From NCBI GenBank assembly GCA_900549105.1, contig URND01000022.1, positions 1 to 31,762 of the forward strand: a DNA stretch of 31,762 nucleotides, read 5' to 3'. Origin of the DNA: an uncultured Eubacteriales bacterium (GTDB lineage Bacteria > Bacillota > Clostridia > Lachnospirales > Lachnospiraceae). A model generated the notes under the pieces. It was given only the letters and a program-made list of their open reading frames with translations, did not search any database and had not been told where the DNA came from. Both the position numbers and the translations under genes were made by a program. Every line of letters starts with the position of its first letter. Position 1 is the first letter of the stretch. This document shows, piece by piece, positions 8,046 through 16,281 of this stretch.

Positions 8046-8221
8046 ATGCCGGCGCTCTGGCTGGTAATCCGGCTGAAAATATCATTGACAAGGGCTGTCA
8101 GCTGAGACTTGAAAATCAGAACAAGCCCAATAAGCACCACCAGTATCAAAATCATCTCCACAACGCCGACTCCGGATTCATCTCTAAAAATAGCTTTTAA
8201 ATAATCTTTTAATAATCCCAT
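8042..8221 (-). CDS. flp: Flp-type IVb prepilin (major pilin candidate)
   Basis: A 59-aa gene. The product begins MGLLKDYLKAIFRDESG, followed by VGVVE and a hydrophobic helix (about residues 21-37), then a short amphipathic tail. Cleavage after Gly17 gives Glu at +5, the rule for Flp pilins, and the size matches Flp1-family pilins. A GGGAGG ribosome site sits a few bases before the ATG. It lies 13 nt after tadC and overlaps the DUF5702 start by 4 nt. In many Tad loci the pilin gene comes first or has its own promoter; here it is fifth of ten genes and no separate promoter is obvious. Confidence 0.9.
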   Translation of the reverse strand: MGLLKDYLKAIFRDESGVGVVEMILILVVLIGLVLIFKSQLTALVNDIFSRITSQSAGI

Positions 8222-8234
8222 AAAATACCTCCCA

Positions 8235-9449
8235 CTATAAATTCATTGATAAAAATGCAGGAATCATCAAAACGGCAAATACGACCGTCATTAATAAAAT
8301 CATCGGCAAAATCAGCTTCGTTCCTGCTTCCTCCGCGGATTTCCGGGCATTTTCCCGGCGAAGCACCTCTGCCTCGCCAACCTCCTGGGCCAGCAGACTG
8401 TTCATTCCTCTGGCGCCCCGTTTTACCTGCTGAATCAGCAGAGAGGACAGGCGGATATATCCCTGCGTCCCACAACGCTTTCCGAAACTTTCATAGGCTT
8501 TCAGTTCGGGAATACCATAATTCATCTCCCGCAGCGCCATTTCCATTTCCTCATATCCCCAGCGGCTTTCTCCGGTGCGCTCCCTCCATTTCTGATAATC
8601 AATAATGACCTTTTCCCAGGCGGCCCGCACAGTCATTCCCGAACCAATCAGAAGCACTAAGCGATACACAATTTCCGGATAATCCCGCCGCAGCCCTTCT
8701 TCCCTGGCTTTTATCTGCTCAAGTTTCCGCTCCTCCTGCTGAAAATAGAGCAGAACCATGCAAATATTCCCAAAGATAAGAATTTTTGACCAAATGGGAT
8801 TTTGCCTGTCATGCCAGCTTAAGGCTACCTCCCCAATATGCTCCGGGAGCGCCAGTTCCGATGCTGTCCTCTGCTCAGCCTGAAGATTATCCAGCGCTTC
8901 CGCAACCTCATCCCGAAAAGCCGTTTTTTCATCCTTTTCCGGCGTTACAATTCGAAGCGGGTAATCCACAATATGCTCCGCATCCCCATAGCTTAAAACA
9001 GCGCGGACAGTCGTATCCAAAGGAGCCCCTTCTCTGGCTTCCGCCGTAATCGTCCCATCAGTATGAATCCAACGATAATTTTCTGTTTCCCAATGGATTT
9101 CCAATCCAATCTTGTCTATCCGCGTTGGAAAGCACAGGTTATCCGTCACTGCCTGGGCCGATGTATTTTCTCCAAGCCAGACGCTATCCAGCCATTGAAC
9201 CCCCTGTTCAAATACGGCCTCCAGCTCATCCTCCCGGTAGCTGCGCTCTTCCAGCCGAAAATCCACAGGGAAGTTTCCCATTTCCGTCCGCAATTCCATC
9301 TGAATTTCTTCATCGCCTCCTCCCGGCGGATTCCTTTCAAGCACACGGACAGGCTCTTGCACTTCCATCCGGCCCTTCAGCCAGACGGCCGCAGCCACAC
9401 CGCTGACAACAATGCAGCCGGCCAGCAGCCATTTTTTTCGTTTATCCAT
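8235..9449 (-). CDS. tadC: TadC-like inner membrane platform protein with extra N-terminal domain
   Basis: A 404-aa protein. The C-terminal half is a type II secretion F domain: a membrane segment near 219-237, then a cytoplasmic helical part (YPEIVYRLVLLIGSGMTV, AWEKV, later SSLLIQQVKRGARG) and a final membrane helix near the C terminus. TadC pairs with TadB to form the platform driven by TadA. Unusually, the first 215 residues contain a separate N-terminal membrane helix (about 7-24) and about 190 residues of predicted extracytoplasmic, beta-rich sequence with no catalytic motif that I recognise. It begins 11 nt after tadB and ends 13 nt before flp. The F-domain call is firm; the N-terminal domain is unidentified. 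Confidence 0.85.
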   Translation of the reverse strand: MDKRKKWLLAGCIVVSGVAAAVWLKGRMEVQEPVRVLERNPPGGGDEEIQMELRTEMGNFPVDFRLEERSYREDELEAVFEQGVQWLDSVWLGENTSAQAVTDNLCFPTRIDKIGLEIHWETENYRWIHTDGTITAEAREGAPLDTTVRAVLSYGDAEHIVDYPLRIVTPEKDEKTAFRDEVAEALDNLQAEQRTASELALPEHIGEVALSWHDRQNPIWSKILIFGNICMVLLYFQQEERKLEQIKAREEGLRRDYPEIVYRLVLLIGSGMTVRAAWEKVIIDYQKWRERTGESRWGYEEMEMALREMNYGIPELKAYESFGKRCGTQGYIRLSSLLIQQVKRGARGMNSLLAQEVGEAEVLRRENARKSAEEAGTKLILPMILLMTVVFAVLMIPAFLSMNL

Positions 9450-9460
9450 TTTGCTTCACC

Positions 9461-10207
9461 TCACCACTTTAACTGTAAAATTCTTATTCCGAGACAAAAC
9501 GCGCCAATATACAGGCCCAGACAGGCCGTCATCAATCCGGCACCCACCGGATTTCCATAGAGAACCCCCATAAATTCCGGCGAAACCAGGCGCATATATA
9601 AGATGATTGCAGCCGGAATCATGCTCATAAAAAGGAACTCTTTTCGTTTCGCCCCAATTAAGCCCTCGATTTCATAAGAGGTTTCAATACGCCGCTGAAT
9701 CTTATCAACATTGTCCCGGACAAACATAGCCAGGTTTCCCCCTTGTTTTTTCCCAAGAATCAAAATCCGGACAAAACTTTCCAAATCATCGTCCCCGCAC
9801 CGCTCAGCCATTTCTTCAAGCCCCTGGGGCATCGGGATATTCCGCTCCATTTTTCGGTTTAATATTTCCAGTTCCAGGAGCATCCGGGCCCCCGGTTTGA
9901 GGCTGCGTCCCATATCCTCCCATGCCCGCCGCAGGCTCTGCTCCACAGTTGCCCCTGCGGAAAGGGAACTATAGACAGAAAGCATCACATCTTTAAACTC
10001 AAGCTGAATTTGTTTTTTCTCTTTATTCACTTTCAATTTATAAATTCTCGGAAAAAACAACAGATAACCCGGCCATCCGGCCACAGAAAAAAGAATTGTA
10101 TCATAAAACAGCCATCCGGCTGCCGCACAGATTCCAATCCACAAAAGCCCTGTTTTCAAATGCTCAAAAAATGTCAGGCGATATTTTCCCTCATTTGTAA
10201 GCTTCAC
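9461..10207 (-). CDS. tadB: TadB-like inner membrane platform protein
   Basis: A 248-aa type II secretion F-domain protein. Two N-terminal membrane helices (about 18-50) are followed by a cytoplasmic helical domain with the family pattern LEFKDVMLSVYSSLSAGATV, then LESFVRILILGKKQGGN, and two C-terminal helices. It is the TadC partner in the assembly platform that extracts pilins under TadA action. The start codon is GTG at 10207, overlapping the tadA stop as GTGA with GGAGG 7 nt upstream, so the two genes are translationally coupled. Shorter than some TadB proteins because it lacks an additional N-terminal section. Confidence 0.88.
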   Translation of the reverse strand: MKLTNEGKYRLTFFEHLKTGLLWIGICAAAGWLFYDTILFSVAGWPGYLLFFPRIYKLKVNKEKKQIQLEFKDVMLSVYSSLSAGATVEQSLRRAWEDMGRSLKPGARMLLELEILNRKMERNIPMPQGLEEMAERCGDDDLESFVRILILGKKQGGNLAMFVRDNVDKIQRRIETSYEIEGLIGAKRKEFLFMSMIPAAIILYMRLVSPEFMGVLYGNPVGAGLMTACLGLYIGAFCLGIRILQLKW

Positions 10208-11493
10208 AATCCACCCTCCAGCCGGACAGCCGCCGCTTCCAGCTTTTTCCTGTGTATCAGCGTATTGCCTGAATGTATGAGTTTGCCCAAAACCGAAGCT
10301 TCGTCGAAAGCATAACTCGTTTCCTCCCGAACCATATTGCCGCTGCTCACTTCACTGTTTTCTTTAAAAATAAACAGTGGATTCAGGCGGATTTCACCAT
10401 TTTCACAGTCCACCACTTCGGTTATTTCCGTCACCCTCCGGCTCTTATCCCGAAGCCGCTCCAGCTGGACAATAATATCGATGGCCGATGCAATCTGCTT
10501 GCGTATCGCCACCAGAGGAATATCCGTCCCCATAAGAACCATTGTCTCAAGACGGCTTAACATTTCCTCCGGCGAGCCGGAATGGCCCGTTGAAATAGAA
10601 CCGTCATGGCCGCTGGACATGGCCTGAATCATATCGACACTTTCGGCTCCGCGGACCTCTCCCACGATTATTCTGTCTGGTCTCATCCGCATTGCACTCT
10701 TAATTAAGTCCCGGATTGTCACCTGGTGTTCGCCGTCGGCCGTGGCATTTCTGGCTTCAAGCTTGACCAGATTCGTAATATTATGTATCTGCAGCTCCGC
10801 TGAATCTTCAATAGTAATTACCCGCTCATCCTTTGGCACATATCCCATCAGCGCATTGAGCAGCGTTGTTTTTCCGGTGCCGGTGCCGCCTGAAATAAAT
10901 ATATTATATTTGGCCCGGACAAGCTTTTCCAAAAAGGCGGCCGCATCCTCCGTCAACGCTCCCTGGCGTATAAGGCGCTCCATGCTCATGGGCTGTTCAG
11001 GAAACTTTCGAATGGTAAGGATGGGGCCGTTTAAAGCCACCGGCTTCAGAACAACATTCACTCTTGAACCGTCCGCTAGGCGGGCATCCACGATGGGGGA
11101 GGCTTCATTCACCTGCCGGTTCGCCCCCGCCACAATCTGCTGAATCACGTCTTCCAGTTTCTCATTTGACTCGAAAGACTTGTCCCACCGGCATATATGA
11201 CCGTATTTTTCATAAAAAATATCCCCTGCGCCGTTTACCATAATCTCCGTAATCTCTTTGTCATCCACCAACTCCTGAAGCAAATCCAGTCTGCGGACCG
11301 AATTAAATAATTCCTGCTTCATCATCAGTTTTTTATAGCCGCTCAAATATACATTTTTGCTTGCCGAAACAATCAGCGTGTCAATCTGCCCCATAATGTC
11401 CTCATCGGACCATTCGCCGCCCGATTCCAAAGCCTCCAGCAATTCCTTCTGAAGCCGCTTTTTCAGTAATTGATAATTTTCTTTGTTTTCCAT
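10204..11493 (-). CDS. tadA: TadA/CpaF family pilus assembly ATPase
   Basis: A 429-aa secretion ATPase of the VirB11/CpaF family that powers Tad pilus assembly from the cytoplasm. The N-terminal domain (about 1-150) ends in the conserved VDARLADGSRVN segment. The Walker A loop is SGGTGTGKTTLLNAL (about 201-215), followed by an Asp box (ITIEDSAELQI) and the Walker B-like RPDRIIVGEVRG (about 271-282) with its catalytic Glu. The His box lies in SSGHDGSISTGHSGSPEE. Length and motif order are typical. The gene starts 11 nt after the TadZ-like gene and overlaps tadB by 4 nt. Confidence 0.96.
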   Translation of the reverse strand: MENKENYQLLKKRLQKELLEALESGGEWSDEDIMGQIDTLIVSASKNVYLSGYKKLMMKQELFNSVRRLDLLQELVDDKEITEIMVNGAGDIFYEKYGHICRWDKSFESNEKLEDVIQQIVAGANRQVNEASPIVDARLADGSRVNVVLKPVALNGPILTIRKFPEQPMSMERLIRQGALTEDAAAFLEKLVRAKYNIFISGGTGTGKTTLLNALMGYVPKDERVITIEDSAELQIHNITNLVKLEARNATADGEHQVTIRDLIKSAMRMRPDRIIVGEVRGAESVDMIQAMSSGHDGSISTGHSGSPEEMLSRLETMVLMGTDIPLVAIRKQIASAIDIIVQLERLRDKSRRVTEITEVVDCENGEIRLNPLFIFKENSEVSSGNMVREETSYAFDEASVLGKLIHSGNTLIHRKKLEAAAVRLEGGL

Positions 11494-11504
11494 ACCTTTC
11501 TCCC

Positions 11505-12374
11505 TTATTCCTCCGTCATTTTATCCATTAATTCGTCCATTCCCATATAAACTGTCATCTTTTTAAATTCCTGTTTTCTTAAATCTCCAAATCCATCCTG
11601 TCCCCACTGCACATGCAGGCGGTCGCACCATGTAAAAAGTTCCATATATTCCGGCAATCGGTCAAACACCAAAATGACTGTACCATACCTGCTTTTCCGC
11701 AAAGTATTCACGTAAAAAGAATTCCACGCCGGAAGCTTCACTTCCATGCGGTCATATACGGTCCGAAAGCCTCTGAGATAATCCATATCCCCCTCTGAAT
11801 ACACCCAATCACTAATTCGTCTTCCTTCCTCCTGTCTCTGCATTTGATAATAAAACCACTCACCCAATCCATTTTGTTCTGAATTTCCTGTCGGAAATGT
11901 GGAAAATTCCGCAAAGGAAATAAGCAGCACCTCCCCGTTTTTTTTACGTTCTTTTGCCATTTGCACGGCAAACTGTTCCGCTTCCGGCCCGCTGGACGGG
12001 CCGTAAACTCCGATAATCTCCGCGCTTCCGGAGCCTTCGCCTCCAAGTATCTCCAATAAATCCTCATAAAACCGTTTCGCCGACTGGTATTTATTGATGG
12101 TCGGCCAGCCGCCTTTACAGCCGCTGTCATCCTCCAGCAAAATAATCTGACATCCGGCGTCCTCCAACAACTTTTCAGACATTCCCGACCTGCCGTACTC
12201 CGTCAGAGCCGCCCCGGAAACAATCAGAACTTCCGGCACATCCCTGAGACATCCGTCCAGATTTACAGCCGTCTTAATCCGCCATAAGAACCCCGGATGA
12301 CGGTTCAGATAGGCCGCCAGCTTTCTCAGGTAAACCGGTTCCACATCGCATATACACATACGTCGATACATCAT
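11505..12374 (-). CDS. tadZ: TadZ/CpaE-like protein with degenerate P-loop
   Basis: A 289-aa protein at the head of the tad operon. The layout fits TadZ: an N-terminal receiver-like atypical domain (about 1-110) followed by a MinD/ParA-like fold beginning IIGVYGPSSG at about 120. TadZ proteins localise the pilus machine. Here the position expected to carry the deviant Walker A (KGGxGKT) reads GPSSGPEAEQ, without the catalytic lysines or the GK(T/S), so ATP binding of the usual kind is unlikely. Two ATGs (12374 and 12371) are both possible; GAGAGG lies 4 or 7 nt upstream respectively. The assignment rests on position and fold pattern rather than on strong motifs. Confidence 0.68.
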   Translation of the reverse strand: MMYRRMCICDVEPVYLRKLAAYLNRHPGFLWRIKTAVNLDGCLRDVPEVLIVSGAALTEYGRSGMSEKLLEDAGCQIILLEDDSGCKGGWPTINKYQSAKRFYEDLLEILGGEGSGSAEIIGVYGPSSGPEAEQFAVQMAKERKKNGEVLLISFAEFSTFPTGNSEQNGLGEWFYYQMQRQEEGRRISDWVYSEGDMDYLRGFRTVYDRMEVKLPAWNSFYVNTLRKSRYGTVILVFDRLPEYMELFTWCDRLHVQWGQDGFGDLRKQEFKKMTVYMGMDELMDKMTEE

Positions 12375-12461
12375 AATCCCTCTCCGTTTCCAGAGATGAC
12401 ATTTATATTCTTTTTTGCTTCTTAAATGGAATTTTTTATTCAGAATTGAATGGATAAGTTC

Positions 12462-12490
12462 ATTATAGACACCGTTCTGGCATTTGTAAA
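12462..12490 (-). promoter_or_regulatory. Promoter of the tad operon
   Basis: On the minus strand, TTTACA (12485-12490) and a perfect TATAAT (12462-12467) are 17 bp apart. Transcription would begin near 12455, giving an 80-nt leader before the TadZ-like gene. No comparable promoter was seen inside the operon, so it probably drives all ten genes. Confidence 0.75.
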
Positions 12491-12524
12491 GCCTCCGAAA
12501 CTACCAATCCTTCGAAGGCTTTTT
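12491..12524. repeat. Inverted repeat next to the tad promoter (terminator or operator)
   Basis: GCCTCCGAA (12491-12499) and TTCGAAGGC (12511-12519) pair with one mismatch around an 11-nt loop. On the plus strand TTTTT follows; on the minus strand the stem runs directly into the -35 box. It could terminate the bofA-side transcript or be a regulator site. No plus-strand gene needs a terminator here. Confidence 0.4.
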
Positions 12525-12606
12525 GCCTTTTTCGCCCTAAAACGGCTGAATTCATTTTTCTTCGATATTTTGTTTCATCGAAATTTGTCCGATTTTCTTT
12601 TTTGCC

Positions 12607-12633
12607 GCAGATATTTGTCAATGAAATATCTGC
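12607..12633 (-). repeat. Perfect 10-bp inverted repeat over the bofA stop codon
   Basis: The arms GCAGATATTT and AAATATCTGC flank a 7-nt loop that contains the bofA stop codon. No T-run follows on the minus strand, so it is more likely a 3'-end stabilising hairpin or a weak terminator than a classical one. Confidence 0.45.
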
Positions 12634-12893
12634 CAGAAACCGATGCCGTACAGGGCAACAATCCCCGGAATCCCCAAAAGCGCTGCCACAGCAAAATTCA
12701 TCACGTTGATTCCCACCGGCACAAGAATACCAAAGCCTGCAAAAATGACATTTGCCATGCCGATGACAACCATCCCGAATATGCCCCGGAAGAGCCCGTT
12801 CAGCACATACTGGCCCTGCTGGAAAATAAGACTTCCAATAAAAAAACAGGAGCTTATGATAATAATCGTCATTAATAGCTGATTCTGTGTCAT
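12618..12893 (-). CDS. bofA: BofA family protein (pro-sigma-K processing inhibitor-like)
   Basis: A 91-aa hydrophobic protein with two to three membrane helices. The C-terminal pattern LVPVGINVMNFAVAALLGIP followed by GIVALYGI matches the BofA hallmark (V-x-I/G-N, then LGIPG). In Bacillus, BofA sits in the outer forespore membrane with SpoIVFA and holds the SpoIVFB protease inactive until late sporulation. I prefer the ATG at 12893, which has GGGTGAGG immediately upstream (closely spaced); the ATG at 12911 (97 aa) has no visible ribosome site. It follows glgB in the same direction, which is an unusual neighbour for a sporulation gene. Function in this organism is inferred from family only. 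Confidence 0.8.
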   Translation of the reverse strand: MTQNQLLMTIIIISSCFFIGSLIFQQGQYVLNGLFRGIFGMVVIGMANVIFAGFGILVPVGINVMNFAVAALLGIPGIVALYGIGFWQIFH

Positions 12894-12944
12894 AGCCTCA
12901 CCCAAAATCATTGATTATTAAATCATACGCTCCCGCTTTATTTT

Positions 12945-14924
12945 TTATACCCCTTTGTCCGCCGCCTTGCGGCGATTGGATTTCCGCGCCCGTCTGCCCT
13001 TTGCCTTTGATTTCTTTGGCGGCACATAATCAAACTGAAATGCGACCATTCCAAAGGCAGGCAGATCATACTGGATAGAGTTCTCCTGATAATCCCAAGC
13101 CACCGGCTCTGAAGGAATCGGCGTTTCATTCAAAAGGCCTTCCCCGCCGTACTCCCTTCGGCTGTTATTAAAAATTTCCGTGTAAGTTCCCGGACATGGT
13201 ACGCCGGAACGGAAATCCTTATATACCACCGGAGAAAAATTAAAATGGAACAGCAGGCATTTTTTGCCACTCTTTGTCATCCGGCAGAAGGTAAGCATAT
13301 TCCTCTCCGTATCGCCGCCGTTAATCCACATAAATCCGGCTTTGTCATCATCCAGCTCGTAAAGCGCCGGCTGACTTCTGTAAAAATGGAGTAAATCTCT
13401 ATAATAATTGTTCAGCTCCCGATGGGCAGGTTCATTATCCAAAAGAAACCAGTCAATACTGCGCTCTTCGCTCCACTCCCGAATCTGGGCAAAATCTTGC
13501 CCCATAAACAACAGTTTCTTTCCCGGGTGGGCCGTCATGAATCCATAGGCCGCACGAAGATTTCCAAATTTATCCGGCATGTCACCCGGCATTTTACCAA
13601 TCATGGAACCCTTCATATGTACGACCTCATCATGAGACAGTACAAGAATATATTTTTCACTGTAGGCATATTCAAAGCTGAATGTCAGCTTGTAATGGTC
13701 ATATTTCCTGAAATACGGGTCAATCTTCATATATTCCAAAAAGTCGTTCATCCAGCCCATATTCCATTTATAGGTAAATCCAAGTCCGCCCTTTTCAGGT
13801 ATTTCCGTCACCTTCGGCCACGCTGTGGATTCCTCCGCAATCATCATTGCGCCCGGGCATCTGCGGTGGATGATGGAATTCAAATGCTTCAAAAATTCCA
13901 CAGCCTCTTTATTTTCACGGCCGCCCTCGTCATTCGGCATCCACTGTCCGGCCTGACGGCCATAATCCAGATAGAGCATGGAAGCCACCGCATCCACCCT
14001 CAAACCGTCCACATGGAATTTTTCCAGCCAGAACAGCGCATTTGCCACAAGGAAATTGCTGACCTCCGGCCGCTGATAGTTAAAAATATAAGTTCCCCAA
14101 TCCGGATGTTCTCCCCGCCGTGGGTCCGGATGCTCATACAATGCCATGCCGTCAAAATGAGCCAAACCATGCTCATCCTTCGGAAAATGGGCCGGTACCC
14201 AGTCCAGGATCACGCCGATTCCCTGACTGTGCATGTAATCGATAAAGTACATGAAGTCCTCCGGCGTTCCATATCTGGAGGTCGGCGCATAATATCCGGT
14301 TACCTGATATCCCCAGGAAGCATCCAGCGGATGCTCCGCAATGCCAATCAGTTCGACATGGGTATAGCCCATATAATTGACATATTCGGCCAATTCCCCG
14401 GCTAGCCGGCGATATCCCACAAAGCCGTTGTTTTCACCGTCAAAGCTCTTTTTCCACGACCCCAGATGTACCTCATAAACCGCCATCGGCCGATTCGTTT
14501 CATGGGCCTTTTTCTTTTTTGCTTCCCAGTCTCCATCCGTCCAATGATAATCCCGGATATCCGTGACAATCGACGCATTCTCCGGCCGCACCTGACACAG
14601 ATTGCCATAAGGGTCCGCCTTATAGAGAATCTCGCCGGATTTGGTTTTAATCACATATTTATAAAGTTCCCCTTTACCCACTTCCGGGACAAATGTATCA
14701 TAAATGCCAAGACCCTCCACCGGTTCCATCGGATTTTTTTCTATATTCCATCCATTAAAATCGCCGACCACTGAAACACTGGCCGCATTTGGAGCCCATA
14801 CAGCAAAATAAGTGCCGGTTTCCCCGTCCTCTTCCGCCAGATGCGCACCTAATTTCTCATAGATTTCATAATGTCTTCCGGCCTTAAACAGATAATTGTC
14901 AAACCCCGTAATTCTGTGTTTCAT
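12945..14924 (-). CDS. glgB: GlgB, 1,4-alpha-glucan branching enzyme
   Basis: A 659-aa GH13 enzyme that forms alpha-1,6 branches in glycogen by cutting and re-attaching alpha-1,4 chains. Seen in order: an N-terminal CBM48 domain (FAVWAPNAASVSVVGDFNGW), the barrel motif VILDWVPAHFPKDEHGL, the nucleophile Asp in GLRVDAVASMLYLDY, the acid/base Glu in MIAEEST, and the third Asp in VLSHDEVVH. Length fits the shorter GlgB class. The last 25 residues are a Lys/Arg-rich tail (PPKKSKAKGRRARKSNRRK...) not usual for the family. It starts 10 nt after the GH13 amylase gene, with GAGGGG upstream of its ATG. No glgC, glgA or glgP is in the window. Confidence 0.96.
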   Translation of the reverse strand: MKHRITGFDNYLFKAGRHYEIYEKLGAHLAEEDGETGTYFAVWAPNAASVSVVGDFNGWNIEKNPMEPVEGLGIYDTFVPEVGKGELYKYVIKTKSGEILYKADPYGNLCQVRPENASIVTDIRDYHWTDGDWEAKKKKAHETNRPMAVYEVHLGSWKKSFDGENNGFVGYRRLAGELAEYVNYMGYTHVELIGIAEHPLDASWGYQVTGYYAPTSRYGTPEDFMYFIDYMHSQGIGVILDWVPAHFPKDEHGLAHFDGMALYEHPDPRRGEHPDWGTYIFNYQRPEVSNFLVANALFWLEKFHVDGLRVDAVASMLYLDYGRQAGQWMPNDEGGRENKEAVEFLKHLNSIIHRRCPGAMMIAEESTAWPKVTEIPEKGGLGFTYKWNMGWMNDFLEYMKIDPYFRKYDHYKLTFSFEYAYSEKYILVLSHDEVVHMKGSMIGKMPGDMPDKFGNLRAAYGFMTAHPGKKLLFMGQDFAQIREWSEERSIDWFLLDNEPAHRELNNYYRDLLHFYRSQPALYELDDDKAGFMWINGGDTERNMLTFCRMTKSGKKCLLFHFNFSPVVYKDFRSGVPCPGTYTEIFNNSRREYGGEGLLNETPIPSEPVAWDYQENSIQYDLPAFGMVAFQFDYVPPKKSKAKGRRARKSNRRKAADKGV

Positions 14925-14934
14925 ATAAAACCCC

Positions 14935-16281
14935 TCATTTCACTTGATAAATCCGTCCCTCATGTCCTTCGAGGACAATATGCACCCGGCCGTTTTCCGC
15001 CGGGATACTCTCTCCCGACATCAAGTCCTGGATACAGCTTCCCGGCACCGGAAGATTTACATCCAGGCCGACCTCCGAATCATCATTATTCAAAGCCACC
15101 ACACAAGCCTCGCCCTGCAAACGGCGGCTGTATACATACTGGCGATTTGTCAGCAATAATTCCACATATTCTCCATAAATCAGTTCTTTTCTGGAAGAAC
15201 GGAGCCGGGCCAGACTGCGAATCCAGCGGGTTAAATCCGTCTCCTCCATATCCGAAAGAATCAGTTTCGGCCTCAGCGGCGCATCGCTGCCGTTGGCCTT
15301 GCGCCCATGAATTCCGAATTCGGAACCATAATAAATGGACGGTATTCCCTGAATGGTAAACAAAAACAGATACACCGGGAATAAATCCTCCGCCGCATCC
15401 AGCTTATCTGCAATCCGGTCCACATCATGGTTATCAACAAAATTATATAAAACCCCATCCCGGCACAATCCATACTCGCCGAAAAGACGGCGCAGCGTGT
15501 GAGCCATCTCAAAATAATTATGGCTGTTATGGGCGGAATAAATACCTTTATGCAGCTCATAATTTGTCACCGAATGTAACATTCCCGGAGCAACCCATCG
15601 GCCGTAATCACCGTGAATCACCTCGCCCATAAGCCAGAAATCCGGCTTCATGCTTTCCGTTTCTCTGCGGAGCCGGCGCATAAACTCGAAATCCAGCACA
15701 TCCGCACAATCCAGGCGGATGCCGTCAATATCAAAATTTTCAATCCAGAACCTCACAACATCCATCAGCTCGTCCGCCACCTGCGGATTCCAGACATTTA
15801 ATCTCGGAAGTTCCGGATAACCTCTCCAGGATTCATACCAGAAGTCATCCCCGAGGGGACTGTTTCCATCAAAATTCACCTGGCAGTACCAGTCCTTTCC
15901 CCAGGAATCCCATTTCTTCTCCTGAAGATTCTTAAATGCCGGAAATTCCCGGCCCGTATGATTAAATACGCCGTCGACAACCACTTTGATTCCCCGCCCA
16001 TGGCAGGCGTCCACCCACCGGCGGAAACCGGCATTGTTGCCGAGACGGCGGTCTATCCGCCGATAATCCCTTGTGTCATAACCGTGGCTTGTCGATTCAA
16101 ACAGCGGCCCGATATAGACCGCATTACAGCCCAGAGACTGCATATGGTCCGCCCATGCTTCGCCAACGGCAAAAAAGGGCGCGTCCTCCTCCTCTGTAAG
16201 GGGCGCCGCATCATTTTTTTCCGGCGCTCCGCACAGTCCGAGGGGATAAATATGATAAAATATTCTGTCTTGAAATAACAT
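14935..16281 (-). CDS. GH13 alpha-amylase family glycoside hydrolase
   Basis: A 448-aa cytoplasmic GH13 enzyme without signal peptide. The four conserved regions are visible: VVVDGVFNHTG, GIRLDCADVL (nucleophile Asp), FWLMGEVIHGD (acid/base Glu) and NFVDNHDVDR (transition-state Asp). A C-terminal beta domain follows from about residue 365. Size and lack of a secretion signal suggest an intracellular maltodextrin or glycogen-processing hydrolase; the exact bond and substrate cannot be read from sequence. Its ATG overlaps the TPR gene stop as TGATG, with GGAGG upstream, so the two are translationally coupled. glgB follows after 10 nt. Confidence 0.92.
   Translation of the reverse strand: MLFQDRIFYHIYPLGLCGAPEKNDAAPLTEEEDAPFFAVGEAWADHMQSLGCNAVYIGPLFESTSHGYDTRDYRRIDRRLGNNAGFRRWVDACHGRGIKVVVDGVFNHTGREFPAFKNLQEKKWDSWGKDWYCQVNFDGNSPLGDDFWYESWRGYPELPRLNVWNPQVADELMDVVRFWIENFDIDGIRLDCADVLDFEFMRRLRRETESMKPDFWLMGEVIHGDYGRWVAPGMLHSVTNYELHKGIYSAHNSHNYFEMAHTLRRLFGEYGLCRDGVLYNFVDNHDVDRIADKLDAAEDLFPVYLFLFTIQGIPSIYYGSEFGIHGRKANGSDAPLRPKLILSDMEETDLTRWIRSLARLRSSRKELIYGEYVELLLTNRQYVYSRRLQGEACVVALNNDDSEVGLDVNLPVPGSCIQDLMSGESIPAENGRVHIVLEGHEGRIYQVK

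Noticed and set aside
12450..12875. Plus-strand ORF of 141 codons near the tad promoter
   Set aside because: It is mostly antisense to bofA, has no ribosome site, and shows no domain.
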